This document shows positions 33,519 to 42,673 of a DNA stretch of 64,000 nucleotides, one piece after another; the stretch's first letter is position 1; every line of letters begins with the position of its first letter. Below the pieces are notes generated by a model that was not told where the DNA came from, ran no database searches, and was given only the letters and a program-made list of their open reading frames with translations. Position numbers and translations under genes: made by a program. The stretch comes from Leifsonia sp. AG29 (GTDB lineage: Bacteria; Actinomycetota; Actinomycetes; Actinomycetales; Microbacteriaceae), in NCBI RefSeq assembly GCF_009765225.1, contig NZ_VMSF01000001.1, positions 496,001 through 560,000 of the forward strand, in the 5' to 3' direction.

Positions 33519-34829
33519 ATGGCATCAAGTGCCCACCGCATCCCGTTGCGGGTAGCGCGCGCTGCAGGGATCGCGGCGACCGTGGCCGTGGCCGCGGTCG
33601 CGCTCGCGGGCTGCTCGCAGAGCGCACCTGCGCAGTCCGCCAGCAAGCCGGACGACGGCACGTCGCTCACCATGTGGGCGCGCGACGCCAACGGCAACAT
33701 CGCGCAAACGCTGGTGAACGAGTACAACAAGACCCACAAGAACAAGGTCAAGCTCACGGTGATCCCCACCAACAGCTACCAGACCAAGGTCGGCGCGGCC
33801 GCGGGCTCGAACGGGCTGCCGGACATCCTGGCCGCAGACGTCGTCTACTCGCCCAACTACGTGAAGCAGGGACTGTTCCAGGACATCACGTCGCAGGTCA
33901 AAGGCCTTCCGTTCTACGGCAAGCTCTCGCACGCGCACACCGATGCGGCGAGCAAGGACGGGAAGATCTACGGCACCCCGCTGGTGGTCGACTCGTCGCT
34001 GATCATGTACAACAAGGACCTGTTCAGCAAGGCGGGACTGGACCCGGACAAGGGGCCGAAGGATTTCACGGACATCTACAACGACGCGAAGGCCATCCGC
34101 GACAAGGTGGGCGGCGACACCTACGGGTTCTACTTCGCCGGGAACTGCGCCGGATGCAACGCGTACACGATGATGCCGTACCTGTCTGCCGCGGGTAAGC
34201 CGCCGTTCATCGACGACGGCAAGAAGGCGCAGATCGACACCGCTCCGATGAAGGCGACGCTGGATCTCTACAAGAAGCTCTTCGACGAGGGCATCGTGCC
34301 GCCGAGTGCCAAGTCGGACGACGGCACCAACTGGACCAAGCTGTTCAACGCCGGCAAGATCGGCATCATCCCCATCGGCAACTTCAACTTCACTCCGGCG
34401 CAGCAGGCGAAGATCACCTACGGGGAGGCCGGCCTTCCCGCTCCCGACGGATCGGAGACCTCCGCGTTCATCGGAGGCGATGTCGCAGGGATCAGCAAGA
34501 ACTCCACCCACGCCGCCCAGGCCTGGGACTTCCTCCAGTGGACGCTCGGCGAGGACGCACAGGTGAACGTGCTCGCCAAGGCGGGCAACCTCCCCTCGCG
34601 GGTCGACCTGGCCGAGAACAAGTACAGCTCGACGAACCCCGCGGTGGTCGCTGCCATCAAGGGGGAGGCCACCGGGTACACCCCGTCCTCGACCGCGTAC
34701 GGGTCGCTGGTGAACGACGCCACGGGCCCCTGGCTGAAGGGGATCCGAGACTACGTCTTCAACGGCGACAGCAACGCGCTGACGACCGCTCAGAAGTCGT
34801 TCGACACAGGTCTCGCGCAGGCTCAGTAG
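33519..34829 (+). CDS. Sugar ABC transporter substrate-binding lipoprotein
   Basis: A 436-residue extracellular binding protein, family SBP_bac_1. The signal peptide ends in the lipobox LAGC (Cys at about residue 32). The mature part starts with the typical SLTMWARDANGN strand and carries the YGTPLVVDSSLIMYNKDLF hinge region in outline. It delivers an oligosaccharide to the permeases that follow. AAAGGAGA lies before the ATG. First gene of a four-gene operon with two permeases and a GH127 enzyme; beta-arabino-oligosaccharides are the likely cargo, judged from the enzyme. Confidence 0.92.
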   Translation: MASSAHRIPLRVARAAGIAATVAVAAVALAGCSQSAPAQSASKPDDGTSLTMWARDANGNIAQTLVNEYNKTHKNKVKLTVIPTNSYQTKVGAAAGSNGLPDILAADVVYSPNYVKQGLFQDITSQVKGLPFYGKLSHAHTDAASKDGKIYGTPLVVDSSLIMYNKDLFSKAGLDPDKGPKDFTDIYNDAKAIRDKVGGDTYGFYFAGNCAGCNAYTMMPYLSAAGKPPFIDDGKKAQIDTAPMKATLDLYKKLFDEGIVPPSAKSDDGTNWTKLFNAGKIGIIPIGNFNFTPAQQAKITYGEAGLPAPDGSETSAFIGGDVAGISKNSTHAAQAWDFLQWTLGEDAQVNVLAKAGNLPSRVDLAENKYSSTNPAVVAAIKGEATGYTPSSTAYGSLVNDATGPWLKGIRDYVFNGDSNALTTAQKSFDTGLAQAQ

Positions 34830-34894
34830 CCCCGCACCGTGTGCGCGCGGGTGACCGCGCGCACACGGTCGCGCTACCGGATCGGAGTCACATC

Positions 34895-35836
34895 ATGATC
34901 GCAACATCTTCCGAGGACATCCGGGCGAAGGCCCCGGTCGCCCCGACTCGGAGGCGCAGATCCACTCTCACCTCCCGCCCAGGACTGGGGATGCTCTTCG
35001 TCGCTCCGTTGACGCTCATCGTCACCGTGCTGTTCCTCATCCCACTGGGCGTCCTCATCTTCATGTCGTTCCAGAACTGGCCTCTGCTCGGCGGCCCGAC
35101 ACCGAACGGCCTCGCGAATTATCAAGCCATCCCCGAGAACACGCTCTTCACCGGAGCGATAACGTTCACCCTGATCTACACGGTGCTGGCCACGGTCGTC
35201 ATCTTCGGCGTCTCCTTCGTGCTCGTCGCGGTTTCGAACTCGCGTCGCCGCGGCGCGAAGTTCTATCGCACGGCCTTCTTCCTCCCTTACGTCGTCGGCA
35301 CGGCATCCGCCGCGCTCATCTGGTTCGCAGCGGTCAACGACCAGAACGGCATCGCGAACACGCTCCTGCAGGCTCTGGGGTTCGGCAAGGGACCCTGGGG
35401 ATTCCTGGACACGCCGGGGCAGGCGCTCTTCACCACCCTCACCCTCGTGGTGTGGAAGTTCATCGGCTTCCAGGTGATCGTGCTGCTGGTCGGGCTGCAG
35501 GCCGTGCCCGCGGAGCTCTACGAGGCGGCCCGGATGGACGGCGCCTCCACCCTCCAGCGCCTCCGCTACATCACGCTGCCCTACCTCCGTCCCACGCTCG
35601 CCCTGTTGCTGATCCTCTCGATCACCGGTTCGCTGCTCGCGTTCGACCAATTCCAGGTGCTCATCCACGGCGGGCCGGACAACAGCACCATCACCCTCGT
35701 CATGGCCATCTACGACACGGCGTTCGCGAAGTTCGACCTCGGCAAAGCCGCTGCGCTCTCGATCATCCTGCTGATCGCTCTCGTGATCCTCAACGGCATC
35801 CAGCTCATGTTCCTCCGGGAGAAGGAAGACAAGTGA
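34895..35836 (+). CDS. Sugar ABC transporter permease 1 (MalF-like)
   Basis: A 313-residue protein with six membrane segments and the binding-protein-dependent transport loop EAARMDGASTLQRLRYITLPYLRP (EAA motif, which contacts the ATPase). The cytoplasmic N-terminus is Arg-rich. The frame opens far upstream inside the binding-protein gene, but the ATG at 34895 gives the normal N-terminus. Its TGA overlaps the GTG start of permease 2. Confidence 0.93.
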   Translation: MIATSSEDIRAKAPVAPTRRRRSTLTSRPGLGMLFVAPLTLIVTVLFLIPLGVLIFMSFQNWPLLGGPTPNGLANYQAIPENTLFTGAITFTLIYTVLATVVIFGVSFVLVAVSNSRRRGAKFYRTAFFLPYVVGTASAALIWFAAVNDQNGIANTLLQALGFGKGPWGFLDTPGQALFTTLTLVVWKFIGFQVIVLLVGLQAVPAELYEAARMDGASTLQRLRYITLPYLRPTLALLLILSITGSLLAFDQFQVLIHGGPDNSTITLVMAIYDTAFAKFDLGKAAALSIILLIALVILNGIQLMFLREKEDK

Positions 35837-36726
35837 CCACCACAGCAACGCAGCCGGCGTCGCGAACCTCTCGACGTCCCGGTCGCCGCTCGCGACGCCT
35901 GGTCGCCGGCGGGTCCTACCATCTGTTCAGCGGGATCCTCGCGGCCGTCTTCCTGATGCCGATCCTGTGGGCGACCCTCAATTCGTTCAAGACGTCGGCG
36001 GAGGCGAATCAGGCCGACCCCACGTGGTTCCCGCACAGCTTCTCGCTCGAGAGCTACGCCAAGCTGGCGAACTACGGAAACGGGATCGCCGTGTATCTGT
36101 GGAACAGCCTGTCCCTCTCGATCCTCGTCGTGATCGGAACCGTCGTCGTGACGGTCCTCGCCGGTTACGGGTTCGCCAGATTCCGGTTCCGCGGCAAGTC
36201 GCTCCTGTTCGGGACCACCCTGCTGATCCTGATGGTCCCCTACGCCACCATCCTCATCCCGCTCTACATCGTCCTCGGCTGGTTGCACCTCACCAACTCC
36301 GTGGTCGGGCTCGCCCTGACCTTGATCATGTTCCAGATGCCGTTCGGCGTCTTCCTCATGCGCAACAGCTTCGAGTCGATTCCGCGCGAACTCGAGGAAG
36401 CGGCGCTGGTCGACGGGTGCGGGCCGGTCGGAGCGCTTCGGTTCATCTCGCTGAGGCTCGTCGTGCCCGGAGTGGTGACCGTCGCCCTGTTCTCGTTCCT
36501 GGCTTCGTGGAACGAGTTCCTCGCACCGCTGATCTTCTTGAACGACGGCTCGCAGTACACCCTCCCGTTGATGCTGGTCGGACTGTCTACGGGCCAGTAC
36601 GGCGCGGTGGACTACGGGTCGCTCCAAGCGGGCGTCGTCATCACCATCGTGCCCGTACTGCTGCTCTATCTCGCCTTGCAGCGCTACTACGTCTCGGGAC
36701 TCGTGAACGGAGCGCTGCGCGGATGA
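35833..36726 (+). CDS. Sugar ABC transporter permease 2 (MalG-like)
   Basis: A 297-residue protein with six membrane segments and an EAA loop (ELEEAALVDGCGPVGALRFISLRL in outline). The GTG start overlaps the previous stop (GTGA). It forms the heterodimeric channel with permease 1. No ATPase gene is present in the operon or window that fits this importer, so it probably uses a shared MsiK-type ATPase encoded elsewhere, as is usual in actinobacteria. Confidence 0.93.
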   Translation: MTTTATQPASRTSRRPGRRSRRLVAGGSYHLFSGILAAVFLMPILWATLNSFKTSAEANQADPTWFPHSFSLESYAKLANYGNGIAVYLWNSLSLSILVVIGTVVVTVLAGYGFARFRFRGKSLLFGTTLLILMVPYATILIPLYIVLGWLHLTNSVVGLALTLIMFQMPFGVFLMRNSFESIPRELEEAALVDGCGPVGALRFISLRLVVPGVVTVALFSFLASWNEFLAPLIFLNDGSQYTLPLMLVGLSTGQYGAVDYGSLQAGVVITIVPVLLLYLALQRYYVSGLVNGALRG

Positions 36727-36794
36727 CCCTCCAGCAAGCGAAGCCGCCCTCGTCCTCCCGCCATCTACCGAACACCCACCAAGGAGATCTCTTC

Positions 36795-38759
36795 GTGAAG
36801 ACCAGCCGTCACGTCTCGCCCGTTCTGCCCGCCGCCACCGATCGCCTGGCCGTGCAACCGCTCGGCCTCGATGCTGTGACGATCCGCAGCGGCGTGTGGG
36901 CAGACTGGCAGCGCGATAACCGCGCCGTGACGACACCGCACTCCTTCCACTGGTTGGAGCGCGACGGCACGGTCGACAACCTGCGCCGGCTCGACCCGTC
37001 CGGTTCCGGGAGGCCGGAGCGCCGGGGGCCGTGGTTCACCGACTCGGATCTCTACAAGGCTCTGGAGGCGGTCGCCTGGGACCTGGGCCGGGAGGATTCG
37101 CCGGAGCTGGCCGAGCTGGTCGGCGACATCTCGGACATCATCCGTCGCGCCCAAGCACCGGACGGCTACATCAACTCGTTCGTGCAAGCGGGCATGGACG
37201 TCCGCTGGGACAACCTGGTCAAGAGCCACGAGCTCTACTGCATCGGTCACCTCATCCAGGCCGGGATCGCGCATCGGCGCTCGACCGGGCGCTCCGAGCT
37301 CTTCGATATCGCCGTCGCCGCTGCCGATGTCGTCGTCGCCGACTTCGGCGACGGCCGCCGCTCCGATACGGACGGTCACGAGGAGATCGAGATGGCCCTC
37401 GTCGAGCTCTACCGGGAAACCGGGAATCGCACGTACCTCGATCTCGCGCAGCAGCTCGTGGACGTTCGCGGCTACCGGACGCTGGACACCACGAACTTCG
37501 GGGACAGCCCCTACTACCAGGACGCCACCCCCGTGCGAGAGGAGACCACCGTCGTCGGACACGCGGTTCGCGCCATCTACCTCCTCGCCGGCGTCGTGGA
37601 CATCGCCATCGAGACCGGCGAGGAAGCGCTGCTCTCGGCGGCGATCACCCAATGGGAGTCGATGACCGCCACGAAGACGTACCTGAACGGTGCCGTCGGA
37701 TCGCGCTTCATCGGGGAGGCGTTCGGGGACCCCTACGAACTTCCGCCGGACCTCGCATACGGGGAGACCTGCGCCACGATCGGCAACATCATGGTCAGTT
37801 GGCGCCTCCTCCTCCTGACGGGCGAGTCGAGATTCGCCGACGCGATCGAGCGGGCGCTCTACAACCTGTTCGCCGCATCGACGGCCGTCGACCGCAAGGG
37901 CTTCTTCTACAACAATCCCGCTCAAAGACGCACAGCACTCGAAGCCGCCCCGACCAACACCCGGCCGGACCGCGCCGATGCGCCCGGCACCCGGCCCGCC
38001 TGGTTCGAGTGCGCGTGCTGCCCCCCGAACATCATGCGGACCATCGCGTCGCTGGGAGCGTATGTCAGCACCGCCACGGGCACCGCGGTCCAGCTGCACC
38101 AGTTCCTCCCGGTGAGCATCGAGACGGAGCTGAACGCCGGGGCGGTGCGTCTCGAGGTCGATACGCGCTATCCCCTCGACGGCTTCATCGACGTCACCGT
38201 GCAGGAGACGATGGGCAGCGAATGGGCGCTCGAGTTCCGGGTCCCCGAATGGGCGGGCCGTCCCGAGCTGACCATCAACGGCATCTCCAGCGGCTACTCG
38301 ATCACCGAGAAGGGGTACGCCCGGGTCTCCCGCGTATGGGTGCCCGGCGACGTCATCACCTTCATCGTTCCGATGGAGCCGCGGCTGACGGTCGCGCATC
38401 CCGCCGTCGACGCCGTACGCGGTGCCGTCGCCATCGAGCGGGGTCCGGTCGTGTACGCGTTCGAGAGCGTCGATCAGGACCCGATCGTCGACCTCAACCA
38501 TGTGGAACTGCTCCGCGATCCCGTCATGACCGAACACATCCGCGAGGACTTCCTGGGTCAGGCCTCGGCCTTGATCACAGTGAGGGGCCGCGCTCGTCAG
38601 GACGCCCAGTGGCGCGACACCGGATGGAAGCGGCTGGAGGAGGCGCCCCCCAGCGACGGCACGGAAGTCGAACTCACGGCGATCCCGTACGCCCTCTGGG
38701 CGAACCGCGGCCCGTCGGTCATGCGCATCTTCATCCCGCTGGAGGCATCGCCCGCGTGA
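36795..38759 (+). CDS. GH127 beta-L-arabinofuranosidase
   Basis: A 654-residue glycoside hydrolase of family 127. The zinc/cysteine active site is visible: Glu324 and Cys326 in YGETCA, and Cys408/Cys409 in CACCPPN, matching Glu338, Cys340, Cys417 and Cys418 of HypBA1. It starts with the AVTIRSGVWADWQ strand and ends in beta-sandwich domains. No signal peptide, so it acts in the cytoplasm on imported oligosaccharides. I prefer the GTG at 36795 because AAGGAG precedes it; an in-frame ATG at 36723 overlapping the permease stop would add 24 residues. Confidence 0.9.
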   Translation: MKTSRHVSPVLPAATDRLAVQPLGLDAVTIRSGVWADWQRDNRAVTTPHSFHWLERDGTVDNLRRLDPSGSGRPERRGPWFTDSDLYKALEAVAWDLGREDSPELAELVGDISDIIRRAQAPDGYINSFVQAGMDVRWDNLVKSHELYCIGHLIQAGIAHRRSTGRSELFDIAVAAADVVVADFGDGRRSDTDGHEEIEMALVELYRETGNRTYLDLAQQLVDVRGYRTLDTTNFGDSPYYQDATPVREETTVVGHAVRAIYLLAGVVDIAIETGEEALLSAAITQWESMTATKTYLNGAVGSRFIGEAFGDPYELPPDLAYGETCATIGNIMVSWRLLLLTGESRFADAIERALYNLFAASTAVDRKGFFYNNPAQRRTALEAAPTNTRPDRADAPGTRPAWFECACCPPNIMRTIASLGAYVSTATGTAVQLHQFLPVSIETELNAGAVRLEVDTRYPLDGFIDVTVQETMGSEWALEFRVPEWAGRPELTINGISSGYSITEKGYARVSRVWVPGDVITFIVPMEPRLTVAHPAVDAVRGAVAIERGPVVYAFESVDQDPIVDLNHVELLRDPVMTEHIREDFLGQASALITVRGRARQDAQWRDTGWKRLEEAPPSDGTEVELTAIPYALWANRGPSVMRIFIPLEASPA

Positions 38760-38818
38760 CCGGGAGCGGATACGGCGCCGCCGCCAGATCCGACGTCGAG
38801 GGGCTCCGGGAGGTCGTG

Positions 38819-38845
38819 GCCCTGCCGTCGTGGTGGCGGCAGGGC
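38819..38845 (+). terminator. Terminator of the arabinoside operon
   Basis: GCCCTGCCG and CGGCAGGGC form a perfect 9-bp stem around 9 bases, 60 bp after the GH127 stop codon and 31 bp before the stop of the convergent CMD-like gene. Confidence 0.6.
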
Positions 38846-38875
38846 GCCGTCTCTCAGCCCCCTGCCGCCGCGAGG

Positions 38876-39448
38876 TCACGCAAGCGGGGAGGTGCGACCT
38901 CCGATCTTGTCAGAGGTCTCGAGAGGCACTCTCGTGATGTTGAGGAACAGACTGAGCATCGAGAACCACCCGAGCACGACGGCATACCGGCGGGTCAGCG
39001 TCGCGCCGAATGCGTCGAGCATTTCTCCGAGGGTGGCATCATTCAGCGTGTGGCCCGTGTACGCCTCGTCGGCCGCGCGGCAGAGGAGCGATAGTTCCGG
39101 GTCGAGCGCATCGAGGTCGCGGTCACCCGCGATCGCGTCGATCTCATCGTCGGTGAGCCCGACGTTGCGGGCCATCACCTCGTTCGCCTGCCACTCGTAA
39201 GCGGAGTCCATGCGCATTGCTGCTCGCAGGATGATCGTCTCCCGGTGCCGGCCGTCGATGTCAGGCGTCGTGAAGACGGCGCTCACAAGCTGGACCAGCA
39301 CGGGGAAGAAGCTGCCCGTGCCGGCGAACATCTTGCCGACGTTGAGCTGCGTCGCCAGGTCGGCGTCGGGGCCGAGGGCGGCGCGCAATTCGTCGTCGTC
39401 GGGCAGTGGGACGACGACGTGAGTGGTGGGCGGGGTCGGACGAGCCAT
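38876..39448 (-). CDS. CMD-family protein
   Basis: A 190-residue helical protein. It has the CMD core (HRETIILRAAMRMDSAYEWQANEVMARNVGLTDDEI in outline), with Glu and Trp-Gln-x-x-Glu in place of the Cys pair, so no AhpD-type redox chemistry. It resembles the gene at 22953. AAAGGAC precedes the ATG at 39448. It is divergent from a GntR gene, and two GTATAC palindromes lie in the gap. Confidence 0.8.
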   Translation of the reverse strand: MARPTPPTTHVVVPLPDDDELRAALGPDADLATQLNVGKMFAGTGSFFPVLVQLVSAVFTTPDIDGRHRETIILRAAMRMDSAYEWQANEVMARNVGLTDDEIDAIAGDRDLDALDPELSLLCRAADEAYTGHTLNDATLGEMLDAFGATLTRRYAVVLGWFSMLSLFLNITRVPLETSDKIGGRTSPLA

Positions 39449-39464
39449 GGTTGTCCTTTCGTTC

Positions 39465-39507
39465 GGTATACGGACTGTATACCGTTCTGGTATACACCCC
39501 GTATGCA
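39465..39507. promoter_or_regulatory. Two GntR operators
   Basis: Site 1 (39465-39483): GGTATAC-5-GTATACC, perfect. Site 2 (39489-39507): GGTATAC-5-GTATGCA, one half imperfect. The centres are 24 bp apart. A TACAAT -10 (39514-39519) lies six bases before the GntR ATG, so that mRNA is probably leaderless. Confidence 0.75.
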
Positions 39508-39525
39508 GTTCGATACAATCGGGTG

Positions 39526-40227
39526 ATGGTCGATCAAGGCTTGCTTGCATACGAGACGCTGAGTCAGCAGATCACCTCGTGGGCGCTGCCGCCCGGCACA
39601 CATCTGGTGGAGGCCGAACTCGCTGCGAGCATCGGGGTGTCACGGACGCCGCTCCGGGATGCGCTCGCTCGCCTTCGCGGCGAGGGACTCGTCGACCAGG
39701 AGCCGGGGCGGGGCGCTGTGGTCTCACCCGTGACGGCGGAGCACGCCGTCGCCATCTATCAGGCACGCGACGCGCTCGAGTCGTATGCATTGCGGCTAGC
39801 CGCCGAATCGACCCGCACGGCCGCATTTGCGAGCTTTGCGAACGAGTTCGGCGCCCTCGCAAGCAGGGCTGCGGACGCAGAGGCGGTGGCTTCCTGCTCT
39901 GCACGATTCGACGCAGCCGTGCTGAACGCAGCGGACAGCCCGGTCATCGCATCCCTCATCGCCGGACTCATGGGCAGGGTCCATCGGTTGCGTCGCCTGG
40001 CGGCTACGGACTCCGGGCGCCTCCAGGCCTCCTGCGTGCAACGTCAGAGCGTTGCGATCGCGCTCGAGGCAGGTCTCGGGGCCGCTGCTGTCGCCGCGAA
40101 CTCGGCCCGCCTCCGGAGCAGCCTCGACTCCGTCTTGCATCGCTTGCTCTCACACCTCGCACCGCCCGAGCACGGCCCGACGGAACCGCCTCTCGGAAGA
40201 CACTCATCGTCGACGACTGAACCCTGA
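39526..40227 (+). CDS. GntR-family regulator (FadR/FCD type)
   Basis: A 233-residue protein with a GntR winged helix (HLVEAELAASIGVSRTPLRDALARLRGEGLV, residues 26-57 in outline, PGRGAVVSP wing) and a helical FCD-type effector domain. The effector domain lacks several of the usual metal-binding His residues. It is divergent from the CMD gene and has two strong palindromes in between, so it very likely represses the CMD gene and itself. The C-terminus is a short Pro/Ser-rich tail. Confidence 0.87.
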   Translation: MVDQGLLAYETLSQQITSWALPPGTHLVEAELAASIGVSRTPLRDALARLRGEGLVDQEPGRGAVVSPVTAEHAVAIYQARDALESYALRLAAESTRTAAFASFANEFGALASRAADAEAVASCSARFDAAVLNAADSPVIASLIAGLMGRVHRLRRLAATDSGRLQASCVQRQSVAIALEAGLGAAAVAANSARLRSSLDSVLHRLLSHLAPPEHGPTEPPLGRHSSSTTEP

Positions 40228-40278
40228 CCGGGGTAAGACAGCAGTCCTCAGCATGACCCTGTAGCCCTGTTGCGGCGC

Positions 40279-41427
40279 CTAGAGTGCAGTTGCGAATTCG
40301 GTGATATCGGCCGCGAGCAGACCCGGCTCTTCGTGCGGTGCGAAATGACCGCCGCTCGGCATGCGGGTGAATCGAGTGACGTTGTAGGTCCGCTCGGCCC
40401 AGCTGCGCGGAGGACTCGCAAGGTCGTGCGGGAACAACGCGACGGCCGTCGGGACCGCCACGCGCTCGACGCGCGGCAGCAGCCCTGCTGCGTACTCCCA
40501 ATAGGGGCGGAAGGATGTGCCGATCGAGTTGCTGAACCAGTACACCGAGGCCAGCGTCAGCAGATAATCCGGGCTGAAGCGGGAGAAGACGTCACCCTCG
40601 CAGTCGCTCCAGGCCCGATGCTTCTCGAGGATCCACGAGAGGAGTCCTGCGGGTGAATCCGAAAGCGCCGGTGCGAGCGTGAGTGGCCTGGTCTGCTGCT
40701 GATGCTGGTATCCGCCTTCGGCGGCCAGCCAAGCATCGACACGCTTCAGGTGTTCCCGCTCCTCCGACGTGAGCGTGTCCTCGTCGACGTGCGCAGGCGC
40801 GGCGACAGAGAGCAGGTGGATGCCGGCCACCGCGTCCGGATGTGCCTGTGCCAGACGGGAGGTGATGCCGGCTCCGAGATCGCCTCCGTGCGCGAGGTAC
40901 CGTCCGAACCCCAGCGCGGTCATCAGCCGATGCCAGAGCTCATGGGTCTGCTCACGGAGCCCCGTGTCCACCGTGGTGCTGGGAAGCGACGGCCGTTGCG
41001 GAGAGAAGGGGAATCCGGGTAGGGCCGGGATGATCACCGTCATCGACGTTCCGGGATCGCCCCCGAAGCGGGACGGCCTCGCCAGCCGCTCTGCGATGCC
41101 CACGAGCTCCAGGGCGCTGCTCGGCCAGCCGTTCGTGAGGATGATCGGGAGGCGTTCCTCGCGCTCCGCGTCGAACCGGAGGTACGCGACCGGGGTCTCG
41201 CCGAGATCGATGGAGTGCCAGGGCAACGCCTCGATGGCCGACCACTGGGCATCCCAGTCGTAACCGTCTGCCCAGTACTCCACCAGTGTCCGCAGGATGT
41301 GCCCATCGGTCCCCGCGCGCCAACCCGCTTCGCCGTGGATTTCCGGCCAGGGTTCGGGCCATCGTGTCGCCCGCAAGCGCGCGCGGAGCTCGGACAGTTC
41401 ATGATCAGAAAAGAACGAGGACAGCAT
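40279..41427 (-). CDS. Epoxide hydrolase-like protein (EHN domain)
   Basis: A 382-residue protein with the EHN domain at 1-95 and an alpha/beta-hydrolase core. NGWP (99-102) replaces the usual HGWP, and the nucleophile Asp183 lies in GGDLGA. The C-terminal GGHFAPHEEP loop gives the His. It is homologous to the gene at 24410. It lies 19 bp downstream of the MFS stop codon on the same strand and could be the third gene of the TetR-MFS operon. Confidence 0.85.
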   Translation of the reverse strand: MLSSFFSDHELSELRARLRATRWPEPWPEIHGEAGWRAGTDGHILRTLVEYWADGYDWDAQWSAIEALPWHSIDLGETPVAYLRFDAEREERLPIILTNGWPSSALELVGIAERLARPSRFGGDPGTSMTVIIPALPGFPFSPQRPSLPSTTVDTGLREQTHELWHRLMTALGFGRYLAHGGDLGAGITSRLAQAHPDAVAGIHLLSVAAPAHVDEDTLTSEEREHLKRVDAWLAAEGGYQHQQQTRPLTLAPALSDSPAGLLSWILEKHRAWSDCEGDVFSRFSPDYLLTLASVYWFSNSIGTSFRPYWEYAAGLLPRVERVAVPTAVALFPHDLASPPRSWAERTYNVTRFTRMPSGGHFAPHEEPGLLAADITEFATAL

Positions 41428-41446
41428 GTCTTCCTCCGGTTATCGT

Positions 41447-42673
41447 TCAGTCGTCGACGATGAGGGTCTTCGGCCCGTCGAGCCGGTGCTCGGGGGTAGG
41501 TCGCCGCGGGTCCGTGACGCGGACGGGCCTCGCCAAGCCGCGCATCCCGGTCAGGGCCGCAGCCGCGCCGAGCAGGGGTATCACGACGAGCAGGGCGACG
41601 GGAGTCGGGACGGACCCGGCGAGGAAGCCGATGGCGGGCGGCGCGGCGAGGTAGGCGATGTACATGGCGGTCGTCACCGTCGAAATGCGAGCGGCGGCGA
41701 GTCGCGGGTCCCGACCGGCGAGCTGCAGTGCCGTCGGGATGCCGAGCGCGACCCCGGCGCCCCACACCACGGCGGCCACGAACTGCAGCGCGGGTGTCGC
41801 CGCGACGCTCACGAGGACGACGCCGAGGATGCCGACCAGCGTGCTGGCCCGCAGCACGGTCGTCAGCTGCAGATTGCGGAGCAGCAGCGGCATCACGAGT
41901 CTGACGAGGGTGACGGTGCCGACGAGGCAGCCGTAAGCGATGCCTGCGGTGAGCGCTGGTTCGGCATGGTCTCTGGTGATGGAGACGCCGATCCAGTTGC
42001 TTCCTGCGCTCTCGGCGACGGCGAAGGCCGCCGCGATACAGGCTAGAGCGATCGCCGTTCGTGATCTGGGTGGCGCGGCAGCTAGGGATGCGCGGGGCGA
42101 TCGAGTCGAGGGCGGCTTCGAGCGCAGGTAGAAGCGGCTCGCGACCGTGATGCTGCCGGCCGCGAGAACGGCGACAACCAGAAGGTGGGGGAGTGGGGTC
42201 ACGCCTCCCGCCGCGCGGGCCGCTCCACCGGCGGCTCCGGCGACGCTTCCGAGCCCGAACCATCCGTATGCCTGCGGCAACAACGACCGGTTTGTGCGCT
42301 GCTCCAGTGCGGCGACATGCACGCTCATCGCGACGTCGCCCACGCCCACGCCTGCGCCGAAGACGACCAAGCCGACCACGGTCAGCATGAGGGAGACGGC
42401 GGTACCGCATGTCGCGCAGGCAAGCCCTGTGCCGAGGACGAGCCCCGACAGCAGAGTTGCCTTCCGTGTGCCCACGCGTGACACCACCATGCCAGCCAGA
42501 GGTGCCGCGACGATCCCTCCCGCCGCCTGGGTGAACAGCACCGCGCCGAGCTGCGCAGGTGAGAGCCCTAGATGCGCCGATGCCTGCGGGATGCGCGAGG
42601 TCCAGCTGGCGACGAGCACACCGGAAGCCGCGAAAACGACACGCGATGCTGTCAGCGCAGAACGCTCACGCAT
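41447..42673 (-). CDS. MFS transporter (YbjJ-like)
   Basis: A 408-residue protein with about twelve membrane segments. The N-terminal SRIPQ...LGLSPAQLGAVLF pattern and the short GxxxxxVGTRK loop are those of the YbjJ-like MFS group. Substrate unknown. The ATG at 42673 lies inside the TetR gene's last codons (8-base overlap), so the two are coupled; the TetR protein probably controls export by this transporter. Confidence 0.83.
   Translation of the reverse strand: MRERSALTASRVVFAASGVLVASWTSRIPQASAHLGLSPAQLGAVLFTQAAGGIVAAPLAGMVVSRVGTRKATLLSGLVLGTGLACATCGTAVSLMLTVVGLVVFGAGVGVGDVAMSVHVAALEQRTNRSLLPQAYGWFGLGSVAGAAGGAARAAGGVTPLPHLLVVAVLAAGSITVASRFYLRSKPPSTRSPRASLAAAPPRSRTAIALACIAAAFAVAESAGSNWIGVSITRDHAEPALTAGIAYGCLVGTVTLVRLVMPLLLRNLQLTTVLRASTLVGILGVVLVSVAATPALQFVAAVVWGAGVALGIPTALQLAGRDPRLAAARISTVTTAMYIAYLAAPPAIGFLAGSVPTPVALLVVIPLLGAAAALTGMRGLARPVRVTDPRRPTPEHRLDGPKTLIVDD

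Noticed and set aside
36765-38879. Long minus-strand frame opposite the GH127 gene
   Set aside because: No recognisable domain; composition typical of an antisense reading in high-GC DNA. The plus frame has all GH127 active-site residues.
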